A stretch of DNA of 64,000 nt. Origin: Aequitasia blattaphilus. Lineage in GTDB: Bacteria > Bacillota > Clostridia > Lachnospirales > Lachnospiraceae. The translations under genes and the position numbers were made by a program. Location of the stretch: assembly GCF_024721305.1 (NCBI RefSeq), contig NZ_JAMXOD010000003.1, forward strand, positions 62,001 to 126,000, in the 5' to 3' direction. Positions 28,358 through 35,455 of this stretch are shown here, one piece after another. Under the pieces are notes generated by a model. That model saw only the letters and a list, made by a program, of their open reading frames with translations, ran no database searches and had not been told where the DNA came from. Within the stretch, counting starts at the first letter, position 1. Each line of letters opens with the position of its first letter.

Positions 28358-28406
28358 AAGATAGAGAGGATCAGGTGATAATTTACGCCTTAATCCTCTC
28401 TATCTT
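28358..28406. repeat. 14-bp inverted repeat downstream of abiEii
   Basis: AAGATAGAGAGGAT and its exact complement ATCCTCTCTATCTT separated by 21 bases. It lies between the AbiEii stop (28444) and the antitoxin-like gene. No T-tract follows on the minus strand; it may be a weak terminator or the scar of a small element. Confidence 0.6.
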
Positions 28407-28443
28407 CTATAATTATCAGTTTTTATCTCCATTCATCGGCATC

Positions 28444-29283
28444 TCATTTAAACACTACATCTATCAGCACCCTTAACACATCCTTAATGTTTTCATATGT
28501 AATATCTACAGCATATGGATAACGTCTTTGGTACTTGTCCCACATTTGCATCAATTCGTCGCTCTCAGTAATCTGCTTTAGTATTCCTGTACTGTCAGCA
28601 ATCCTTTCCCAACTTCCTCGGTGCTCTGCAGTTGCCCGCACAGCATCTCCAAGCACCTGTCTATTATATTCCTTTGTTGTACCAAGGATGTAAATATCAT
28701 AATAATCTCTTGGTCTTGTATTAAAAACACCTCTTCTTAATATGGTTTCTATCTTCTCTGCCATTACTGTTTCAATATTATATCCCCACAATTTAATACA
28801 AACTTCATCATCAAAAATGCCACTAAATTCATACTGTACGGGGAACGGAGTAATCACATCACCTGTAGACACGTCTATCGAAAGTGGTGTCACTATCGTA
28901 TCATACCTCGCTTCCAGATAAACGCAAAAGCCTCCATAACTATCATCCTTACGAATTGGAGCAATTGATTTCAGTTCAAATACAGTATCATCATTCAAGT
29001 TAATGGCACAAATTTCTTTTAGTACAGCAAAAACCTTGTCTTCAGATAAGGGCAAGTCGCGAAGTGTCGTATCTAAATCCATTGTTGATCTAGTGTCCAG
29101 TCCAACAATTGCTGCAATAAGCATACCACCTTTAATGACAAACTTTTGATTATATTCTGATTGCGATAATCTTATCAAAAAACGCTCAAACATATAATTT
29201 TGAAGAACCACTTGCGCCGCTATATTACAACTCTTAGCATAGTTCTTTATTCGCCCTTTCAAACTCATAGCTTTTGAACTCAT
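28444..29283 (-). CDS. abiEii: AbiEii-family nucleotidyltransferase toxin
   Basis: Toxin of a type IV toxin-antitoxin / abortive infection system, 279 aa. The nucleotidyltransferase signature is visible at about 45-65: FVIKGGMLIA then STMDLDTTLRD, with the DxD metal-binding pair; ETILRRGVFNTRPRDYYD in the second half matches the conserved lysine/RxRD(Y/F)YD region of AbiEii/MenT toxins. Characterised relatives add nucleotides to tRNA 3' ends and stop growth after phage infection. It overlaps abiEi by 4 bases (ATGA). Confidence 0.9.
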   Translation of the reverse strand: MSSKAMSLKGRIKNYAKSCNIAAQVVLQNYMFERFLIRLSQSEYNQKFVIKGGMLIAAIVGLDTRSTMDLDTTLRDLPLSEDKVFAVLKEICAINLNDDTVFELKSIAPIRKDDSYGGFCVYLEARYDTIVTPLSIDVSTGDVITPFPVQYEFSGIFDDEVCIKLWGYNIETVMAEKIETILRRGVFNTRPRDYYDIYILGTTKEYNRQVLGDAVRATAEHRGSWERIADSTGILKQITESDELMQMWDKYQRRYPYAVDITYENIKDVLRVLIDVVFK

Positions 29284-29873
29284 AGCAATACCTCCATATA
29301 TTTCTTTAATGCCTTACTAACCTGAAATTGTTTTGAATATACTGTAAGTAAATTTAAATCCTTATCTCTAAAATTAGCAAAATTCTTCACTGCACTTATA
29401 ACATTTTCTTCATCTAATCTACTTCTACTCCGTAGCATATCGCAGATTGTGCGCTCCGAGTTATAGCATTTTACAACATTTCCAAATGTAGTCTTTTTCT
29501 GTATAAGACCCACCTGATATAATTCTGATTTGATATAATAGCAACTACATTCATCCTTTATAGATGGTGACAATGACATATTACTTGGAATCGTCACCGA
29601 ATGAAAAAAAGGAGTCCTGTCAGATAAGCCATTTAGAAATAGTGCCGTATCGTGGGAAAAAACAATTTTATCTGACCGCAAACTCAGCGTATACATATCG
29701 TCATGTACTGAATCAGGCAGTGTATACAGTCCATGCTGGCATCTATCTAGCAAGCCCCCTTTGACATATTGTGTTAACAATGTTTTTGAATATCCAAGCG
29801 CAAGTACCTGCGCTGTTGTAATCATGTTATTATTTTTTTTCATTACTTCATATAATTCAGGATTTAATTTCAT
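29280..29873 (-). CDS. abiEi: AbiEi-family antitoxin / transcriptional regulator
   Basis: 197 aa. N-terminal winged helix (MITTAQVLALGYSKTLLTQY then GLLDRCQHGLYTLP) followed by the AbiEi C-terminal domain (IVFSHDTALFLNGLSDRTPF). AbiEi proteins neutralise AbiEii without binding it and repress their own operon at paired inverted repeats. Such a repeat pair flanks the -10 box here. Ribosome site AGGAGG is seven bases upstream of the start. Confidence 0.88.
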   Translation of the reverse strand: MKLNPELYEVMKKNNNMITTAQVLALGYSKTLLTQYVKGGLLDRCQHGLYTLPDSVHDDMYTLSLRSDKIVFSHDTALFLNGLSDRTPFFHSVTIPSNMSLSPSIKDECSCYYIKSELYQVGLIQKKTTFGNVVKCYNSERTICDMLRSRSRLDEENVISAVKNFANFRDKDLNLLTVYSKQFQVSKALKKYMEVLL

Positions 29874-29893
29874 TACTCATCCCTCCTTTGAAA

Positions 29894-29935
29894 CTTTCAT
29901 ATCGACATGATACTTTATTTCGATATGAAAGTCAA
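29894..29935 (-). promoter_or_regulatory. abiE promoter with palindromic operator
   Basis: Minus strand: TTGACT, 17-base spacer, TATCAT. A perfect 12-bp inverted repeat (CTTTCATATCGA / TCGATATGAAAG, 14 bases apart) has one arm overlapping the -35 and the other just past the -10. This fits negative autoregulation by AbiEi, which binds inverted repeats in its promoter in characterised systems. Confidence 0.82.
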
Positions 29936-29982
29936 CAATAGCAAGTTGCAAATCCTGTAAAATGAACGTTATTTACTGATTT

Positions 29983-30285
29983 TCAATCGCGAAATCTCAA
30001 TTCGTCATATTCCGTACACTCCAGCAGTTCCTGTGAATTCAATTTTCTAAAAAACTTTTCATATCCGTCTTTCCAGACAGTTTCCATATAACAAAATTTA
30101 TTACTATCAAGAAGACACTCATCATCATTGCAGTCATAGTATTTGTGTTCATGTATACACTGCATAATTTGCATTCCCCTGTCCCAATCGCCTAAATCAA
30201 ATCCATTCTCTCGTAACTCCTGATATGAAAGACCTGTTAATTCAGTTAACTCTTCTTCCTTTGTAAAAACAACTAATGGTAACAT
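29983..30285 (-). CDS. Hypothetical protein, cysteine- and acid-rich
   Basis: 100 aa, acidic, with a cysteine-containing centre (CIHEHKYYDCNDDECLLDS, then CYMETVW) and C-terminal DELRFRD. No family recognised. A ribosome site (AGAGGAG) and a TATACT -10 are present upstream, and an intrinsic terminator isolates it from the uvrB fragment, so it looks like a real single gene. Its place in the cargo between the two repeats suggests an accessory function. Confidence 0.6.
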   Translation of the reverse strand: MLPLVVFTKEEELTELTGLSYQELRENGFDLGDWDRGMQIMQCIHEHKYYDCNDDECLLDSNKFCYMETVWKDGYEKFFRKLNSQELLECTEYDELRFRD

Positions 30286-30347
30286 GTATTATACTCCTCT
30301 CCGCTAAATCATTTTGCTTTTTTAAATATAGTATAACGCCTTATAAG

Positions 30348-30370
30348 AAAAAAAGAGAGGCTCTCCTCTC
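30348..30370 (-). terminator. Intrinsic terminator after the uvrB fragment
   Basis: Minus-strand GAGAGG-AGAG-CCTCTC followed by seven Ts. It would stop transcripts that start at the duplicated LexA promoter and read through the uvrB fragment. Confidence 0.7.
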
Positions 30371-30492
30371 CAACTTCGCTGTCACTATAAATCAAATCTC
30401 ATTACGAATCAAGGTCACAAATCCACCCATTCCACCCAGTATTTCACCGTCCACTCACTCCACCCAAGCCACAACATATGGCAATCGCAATA

Positions 30493-30807
30493 TTAAACAA
30501 CACTGTATATGCCACCAAGAACCATCAAAACGTAATAGGATACAAAGTATTCAACTGCATTGTCTGGGAACATCTCTTTAAACTCACCATAGAGCTGTGC
30601 AGCCAAAGTCTTATTATGGGCAATGACTAGCGTTGGTTTCCCAAGTTGCTGAATGACATTGGCCATCGTATAGGTCTTTCCAGAACCGGTAACTCCGAGT
30701 AAAGTTTGAGCTTGATTGCCCTCTTTAAACCCGGCAACCAGCTGTTCAATCGCCTGTGGTTGATCACCTGTTGGCTCAAAAGGTGCTTTTAAGTTGAAAT
30801 CTGCCAT
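30493..30807 (-). pseudogene. Duplicated uvrB 5' fragment
   Basis: 104 codons starting at the same [10 protein letters not shown] and same GGGAGG site as uvrB. It keeps domain 1a with Walker A GVTGSGKT up to YFVSYY, then runs into unrelated sequence ([12 protein letters not shown]) and stops. Nothing of the helicase motor or UVR domain remains, so it cannot do repair. It keeps an intact LexA box, so a short UvrB N-terminal peptide could be made under SOS. Confidence 0.9.
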
Positions 30808-30889
30808 AAAATATCCTCCCAAATCGACATTTAGCTCATAAGAATCTTCATATATTCTAACACAGCAATATTGAAAAGTACAGCGAAAA

Positions 30890-30903
30890 GGAACATTTGT
30901 TCG
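30890..30903 (-). promoter_or_regulatory. Second LexA box, before the uvrB fragment
   Basis: Exact duplicate of the uvrBA LexA site (CGAACAAATGTTCC), including the downstream -10. Confidence 0.85.
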
Positions 30904-30921
30904 CATTTCTCGTTTTCGTGA

Positions 30922-31131
30922 TATGTCAAGCCAAAGGGAACATCATTTGAGGACTTGGATGAAGAGAAAGTTACTCTACTTATGAATCATATCAATAGCG
31001 AAAAAAGAGACAACCTAAACGGGTATAGCCCATTTGAACTGTCTCAATTACTCCCGGACAATAAGCTTCATAACTTTTTTAAGCTTAAAGAGATCGAACC
31101 AGCATTCATTCCTCATTCCTTCAGCTTGTAA
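30922..31131 (+). pseudogene. IS30-family transposase C-terminal remnant (copy B)
   Basis: Copy of the 69-codon tail at 27185-27394, with no differences seen. Its last 19 bases overlap the end of the intact AlbA_2 gene on the other strand, so the tail-to-tail junction existed before the duplication. Confidence 0.7.
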
Positions 31132-32564
31132 GTCCGATTCCTATTTTCCCCCAAAGCCTCTATTTTACCTTGTTTAACTAAATCATTTAATAAACTTCTC
31201 GTCTGCGGTGACTGAATCCCCAATACTTCAGCAATCTCCTTTGTTTTATACGCTTGTCTATTTTTCATGTAGGCAAGTATCCTTACGTAATTCTTTGATT
31301 TTTTATTGCTGGTTTTTATCGCTGATTTTTTATCGCTGATTTTTATCGCTGATTTTTTATCGCTGATTTTGGTATTCATATCAAACGAATACTCATCATC
31401 TAGCGGCATCACAATTCTAAACACATCACCCTCAATTATCTTGGGCTCTGTTCCGGAATATAATTTCCCATACTTAAATAAGTTTCGCACACCTGAACCC
31501 AATTGATCTGATAATCCAATATTCCTAAAAAACGAAGCAATAATAGGATTCTTAGGATTAGGTTCAAAGTCATCTGGTGTTAAAACCCCATCATGAGTTG
31601 CACGATTTGCATTTTCCACAAACATCCTATCTTTTTCAATCACGAACTTCGCAATATAAGAACTGGTTATTTCTCGATGAATCAATGTATTGACCAACAT
31701 CTCTCTTGCAATAATATTCCTAAGACTCATCCTTCTGTCACCCTCAAGATAAAACTTATCCCAAAGATGCTTTTCTGCAAATCCCATCAGTAGATCATAA
31801 CTTTCAACTAAATTGGTCTCCACGATCAACCTATCATCATACCTATCTACATTAACCTTTCTCAATAAAGCATCTGTTCTATATCCCGGTGCTACCGATA
31901 GAATCATTGAATCTTTTCCTAATAGCATCGCTGCTGCCAAATTATATCCTGCCTTCCCCGTGACAGCATCTTTGCCATATAATCCTGCACTTTTCAACAC
32001 ATCTTCGTCATTCATTGATTCCCATGGGTGCTTACCTCCCGCATGATTAATTGCCATCTGCTTAATTCTCGGTAATAAATCTAATCGCAGGTCTTCTAAT
32101 TCTAAATACGGAAACACTTTCTTCTCTGTATAAATATTTTGTTTTCTTATATATAATGCCGCAATCTGGCTTGTTGCTGTAACCTTTATATCCGCATCAT
32201 CCACTCGATCATAGATGTCTTTCTTATAACTATGAACTTCTGAACTTGGTGGGATGTGGATATGAATAATTGTTTTCCCCTCATATTTGATGATTTTAGG
32301 TTCTAAGTAGACTGTTGGCTGCAGAATATTTGGATTATTTATATTCTTTATGAAATTCTTGACCAATTCCGGCGCCACTTTTTCAGATACCCCCCTAACC
32401 TCTCCGTTATCCTTCACACCGAGATAAATATCACCACCAAATCGATTCAAAAAAGAGCATACGGTTTCATAGGTATCGCTTTCAATACCATTTCCACATC
32501 TTTTAAACTCAACAGCAATTGTCTCACCGACATCCAGAACTTGTTTCATCGCTTTTGCATCCAT
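31113..32564 (-). CDS. AlbA_2 (Schlafen-like) domain putative ATP-binding protein
   Basis: 483 aa. N-terminal AlbA_2 domain (about 12-130: ETIAVEFKRCGNGIESD, FLNRFGGDIYLGVKDNGEV), a middle region, then a RecG-C/HATPase_c_4-like domain (about 280-390: REMLVNTLIHREI, FVENANR, SDQLGSGVRNLFKYG) and a C-terminal winged helix (RILAYMKNRQAYKTKEIAEVL). Proteins of this type are widespread accessory genes, some linked to regulation or defence; the exact job here is unknown. A linker at about 400-430 holds tandem ISDKKSAIK units. An extended -10 (TGATATACT) lies upstream. Confidence 0.85.
   Translation of the reverse strand: MDAKAMKQVLDVGETIAVEFKRCGNGIESDTYETVCSFLNRFGGDIYLGVKDNGEVRGVSEKVAPELVKNFIKNINNPNILQPTVYLEPKIIKYEGKTIIHIHIPPSSEVHSYKKDIYDRVDDADIKVTATSQIAALYIRKQNIYTEKKVFPYLELEDLRLDLLPRIKQMAINHAGGKHPWESMNDEDVLKSAGLYGKDAVTGKAGYNLAAAMLLGKDSMILSVAPGYRTDALLRKVNVDRYDDRLIVETNLVESYDLLMGFAEKHLWDKFYLEGDRRMSLRNIIAREMLVNTLIHREITSSYIAKFVIEKDRMFVENANRATHDGVLTPDDFEPNPKNPIIASFFRNIGLSDQLGSGVRNLFKYGKLYSGTEPKIIEGDVFRIVMPLDDEYSFDMNTKISDKKSAIKISDKKSAIKTSNKKSKNYVRILAYMKNRQAYKTKEIAEVLGIQSPQTRSLLNDLVKQGKIEALGENRNRTYKLKE
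31303..31371 (-). repeat. 27-base tandem repeats in the AlbA_2 linker
   Basis: Units encoding the nine residues ISDKKSAIK, repeated two to three times with a degenerate last unit (TSNKKSKNY). The truncated copy at 27.5 kb has 54 bases, exactly two units, fewer. A length-variable charged linker between the ATPase and the winged helix. Confidence 0.8.
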
Positions 32565-32597
32565 GATAGCTTCTCCTATACCTCTTTACTATTTTTA

Positions 32598-32606
32598 AGT
32601 ATATCA
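32598..32606 (-). promoter_or_regulatory. Extended -10 of the AlbA_2 gene
   Basis: Minus-strand TGATATACT, 34 bases before the start codon; no clear -35. Confidence 0.45.
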
Positions 32607-32679
32607 TATTTTTCTATATTATACACAATTTAGCGGTCATCTCAAAAGATGTCATTGTTCTTTTTTATCTCTATTATTT

Positions 32680-33708
32680 TCATTTTACAATCCGATAATC
32701 TTCATTCATAAGCTGAATACCATCCCCAATTCCTTCACTAAGAAAAACTTCATTCTCCTTTGTCACAAAAATACCCTCTACCTGTGGATACTCTTTTAAT
32801 AACTCTTTTCCTTTTTCCAGTCCCAGTACGTAAATTGCTGTCGTCAAACAGTCTGCCAGGGTTGATGATTCTGCAATAACTGTAACGGATTTTAAATCAC
32901 TCTCAGAAGGATAACCTGTTTTTGGGTCCAGAAGATGGTGGTAGGTTACACCGTCCTGGATAAAATTACGCTCATAAACTCCCGATGTAACAACACTCTT
33001 GTCCTCTACCTCCACTGCGCAAAGCAAATCCCCTGCCCCAGTCTCTGGTGTCTTGATTCCAACCTTCCACTTGCTATTATCCTCCTTCTTTCCTAAAGCA
33101 TAAATATTTCCACCAAAGTCCAGAAGCCCACTGTTTATCTGATTTTCTTTTAAAATATTTACCACTTGATCACAAGCATACCCCTTTGCAATTCCTCCAA
33201 AATCTAACTTCATTCCCTTTTTCAAAGTAACCTTTCCATCTTGTAAATCCAAATCCTGATAATGAACCAATTCCTTGCCTTTCAAAATTGCTTCTTCCTC
33301 CGGCAAAATCGAAAAAATCCCATCCTTTTTCCACAAAGTGGTAAGCGCCCCAATGGTTACGTCAAACCCTCCATCTGACTTTTCCGATACTTCTTTCGCA
33401 ATTTCCAGCAATTGGTATACATCCTTCTCAACTTCAACAGGCTGCCCTTCACTGTTATTAATTTGAGCAATTTCATTATGCTCCAAATTAGCCGACATCC
33501 TTTTATCAATATCTGCCACCTTTTCCATACAGACTTCCCGAATCTCCTTTGCATCTTGATAAAGAGATATGCTGATTGCAGTCCCCAAAAGATCCGTTTG
33601 AGTGGTTGTTACAAGTTTTGGTATTTCTTGCTTACTACAACCAGCCTGGGCGAGGATTACGGAAAGCAGCATGCAAAAACACTTTATTTTTTTCCATTTT
33701 CTTTTCAT
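32680..33708 (-). CDS. apbE: ApbE-type FAD:protein FMN transferase, lipoprotein
   Basis: Transfers FMN from FAD onto a Thr of target proteins outside the membrane. 342 aa; lipobox LAQAGC near residue 23, then the ApbE core with MKLDFGGIAKGYACDQV, LLDFGGNIYALG and SVVTSGVYERNF, and the HHLLDPKTGYP segment. It is the last gene of an operon that encodes an FMN_bind protein carrying a target motif (DCVSGATYS), so substrate and enzyme are cotranscribed. Spacing to the preceding gene is 11 bases. Confidence 0.94.
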   Translation of the reverse strand: MKRKWKKIKCFCMLLSVILAQAGCSKQEIPKLVTTTQTDLLGTAISISLYQDAKEIREVCMEKVADIDKRMSANLEHNEIAQINNSEGQPVEVEKDVYQLLEIAKEVSEKSDGGFDVTIGALTTLWKKDGIFSILPEEEAILKGKELVHYQDLDLQDGKVTLKKGMKLDFGGIAKGYACDQVVNILKENQINSGLLDFGGNIYALGKKEDNSKWKVGIKTPETGAGDLLCAVEVEDKSVVTSGVYERNFIQDGVTYHHLLDPKTGYPSESDLKSVTVIAESSTLADCLTTAIYVLGLEKGKELLKEYPQVEGIFVTKENEVFLSEGIGDGIQLMNEDYRIVK

Positions 33709-33719
33709 TCTACTTATCC

Positions 33720-34859
33720 TTAAGGGGTCACGCGAATGGTAATACTGTGTGATTTTTCATTTTCTGTATTTACAGTAATCACTGCTGTCCCAATTTTATT
33801 TCCTGCTGCGTGTCCGGTTTCATCTACACTGACTACAGAAGGATTACTACTTATAAAAGATACCTTTGCATCACTTAAATACTCAGGAGTGATTTGCACC
33901 TCTATATTCATAGATCCATTCCTTTTCATCGTCCGAAAGGCATTTCCTACAATTTTAACGCTTTCTGGCTCTGTAATCTGCGCTATTACCTCATGAGCAC
34001 CAATATCGCCTAAACCTGCTTGCGGTCTCATTGTTCCAATCACATCAAAAGGCAGCAAATTAATATTGTCTGCTGGAATCTTATTCATTGCCGGACTATT
34101 TTCCATTTCAATTAATGGGAGATACCCTACTGCCGGATTGAAGTCAAGCGAATCTGTAATCCAATCAATTTCACCATAATACCCACCTTCAATAACGGTT
34201 GTTTCATTCAAAAAGCCCGTTGAATTCGTGTTAATGGAAGAAATCAGATTATAGCCTCCATCCACCACGGAAGATTCATAATCAAAATAAATCTCCTGAG
34301 CCATACTTGCCCCATCAACACAAATGGTATTCGCAATATAGCCAGTTGCAAAATTTCCAGCAAAAGTACAATGGACTATTTCTCCATAACAATCACTGTC
34401 CACATAAACGCTTCCCCAACTGGATGAAGTGTTTACAACGGTGCAGTTTTCCATACGAAGACTGCCTCCTTCTTCGACCAAAACCGCAGAACCTTTTCCA
34501 TTATACATACCCCAAAGCATATATTTTGCATGATTAATGCTTAAGTTTCGCAGTGTTAACTTTCCACCCACCACATTAAAAACGCCGTATGCCCCTTGGC
34601 CATCAATGGTATATCCATTCCCGTTGATGGTGACATTTCCAGTACAAATAATACGGTCTTCTAAATCTGCTGTTAAATTTGCCGTTAAAACAATTTCCCT
34701 GTTCTCACCCTCATCTGCAACTGCTTGATTCAGTTCTGCAAATGTGGATACTTGAATTCTTTCCTCCGCCTTTACTTCCTTTGTCAGTCCGGGACTAAAA
34801 AAACTGATTAGTAAAGATAAAATCAATACTCCTGCAATATTCATTTGTTTTATTTTCAT
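33720..34859 (-). CDS. Secreted beta-helix protein with bacterial Ig-like domain
   Basis: 379 aa. Signal peptide (1-31, about KEVKA), a right-handed parallel beta-helix with pectate-lyase-like rungs (about 38-220: VTINGNGYTIDGQGAYG, LTLRNLSINHAK), a choice-of-anchor-type tail (NLLPFDVIGTMRPQAGLGDIGAHE), and a C-terminal Ig-like (BIG2-like) domain (about 298-379). No FMN target motif. It overlaps sipW by 4 bases. Same architecture as the second half of the FMN-binding protein upstream, so the two may be partner surface components. Confidence 0.8.
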   Translation of the reverse strand: MKIKQMNIAGVLILSLLISFFSPGLTKEVKAEERIQVSTFAELNQAVADEGENREIVLTANLTADLEDRIICTGNVTINGNGYTIDGQGAYGVFNVVGGKLTLRNLSINHAKYMLWGMYNGKGSAVLVEEGGSLRMENCTVVNTSSSWGSVYVDSDCYGEIVHCTFAGNFATGYIANTICVDGASMAQEIYFDYESSVVDGGYNLISSINTNSTGFLNETTVIEGGYYGEIDWITDSLDFNPAVGYLPLIEMENSPAMNKIPADNINLLPFDVIGTMRPQAGLGDIGAHEVIAQITEPESVKIVGNAFRTMKRNGSMNIEVQITPEYLSDAKVSFISSNPSVVSVDETGHAAGNKIGTAVITVNTENEKSHSITIRVTP

Positions 34860-35389
34860 ATCGTTATTTCCTTATCCTGTTCTTCGATTCTATCTATTGT
34901 TAACGCTTTAAAAAAGAGGTTCACTGCAAGAAGTAAAGAAAAAAGAGATAAAATAAAGGAAGGCTGCTTCATCATAATTGCAATTCGTCCCAGATTTGGT
35001 ACACTGGCTGTAACCACCCCTTTTATCTGCGTATCCTGAACCGGTTTCACATCCTTATCTTGATTGGCATCTCCTTGGGTAATATAATATCTGCTATTGT
35101 CACTTTCGTATACCTCTACCACTCTATGGGTCAGCCTAATACCACCGGTTTCATAGTTGATGATATCACCCTCCACAATCTCTGCACCTGGCTTCTCTGT
35201 CAGGAAAATCAAGCTTCCCGCTTCAATCTCCGGACTCATACTATTCGTCAAAACAACAGACATTGATTTCCCGCCCAATCGGATTTCTTCCATTCTACCA
35301 GTAGCTGATAAAACAATAATGCCAGAACATGCCAGCAGAATTGCTATAAACACTAGATTTCCCACCGCTTTTATCACTTTACTTTTCAC
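34856..35389 (-). CDS. sipW: Signal peptidase I, SipW type
   Basis: 177 aa from a GTG start (GAGG five bases upstream; the longer reading to 35437 would pass through a terminator-like hairpin). ER-type peptidase with two membrane segments: catalytic Ser in LTNSMSPEIEAG, His instead of Lys in LTHRVVE. SipW enzymes process TasA/CalY matrix proteins, and such a protein heads this operon. Confidence 0.9.
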   Translation of the reverse strand: MKSKVIKAVGNLVFIAILLACSGIIVLSATGRMEEIRLGGKSMSVVLTNSMSPEIEAGSLIFLTEKPGAEIVEGDIINYETGGIRLTHRVVEVYESDNSRYYITQGDANQDKDVKPVQDTQIKGVVTASVPNLGRIAIMMKQPSFILSLFSLLLAVNLFFKALTIDRIEEQDKEITI

Positions 35390-35405
35390 ATAAACCTCAC
35401 ATATA

Positions 35406-35434
35406 ACAGGTGACAGACTTCGTCTGCCACCTGT
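35406..35434 (-). terminator. Attenuator-like hairpin between the FMN-binding gene and sipW
   Basis: 13-bp inverted repeat with one mismatch (ACAGGTGACAGAC / GTCTGCCACCTGT), loop of 3. Only a short AT-rich tail follows on the minus strand, so partial termination is likely: the two structural genes would be expressed above sipW, beta-helix and apbE. Confidence 0.6.
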
Positions 35435-35455
35435 CACAACGTATTCATTTGCTGA

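Larger units (their letters stand above)
30533..31850. repeat. Direct repeat, copy B (uvrB fragment to AlbA_2 gene)
   Basis: Same order as copy A: uvrB 5' fragment, LexA promoter, IS30-type tail, AlbA_2 end. It carries 54 extra bases in the 27-base repeat zone and the 220 bases deleted from copy A, so it is the less damaged copy on the AlbA_2 side. Copy A is the intact one on the uvrB side. Confidence 0.93.

Noticed and set aside
28358-28406. abiEii terminator
   Set aside because: The stem is strong but no T-tract follows on the transcribed strand and the loop is long, so I list it only as an inverted repeat.
32640-32672. Terminator after apbE
   Set aside because: CATCT-CAAA-AGATG is only a 5-bp stem and no T-tract follows on the minus strand.
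35390-35437. Longer sipW start
   Set aside because: It would begin inside the hairpin at 35406-35434; the GTG at 35389 has a GAGG site.
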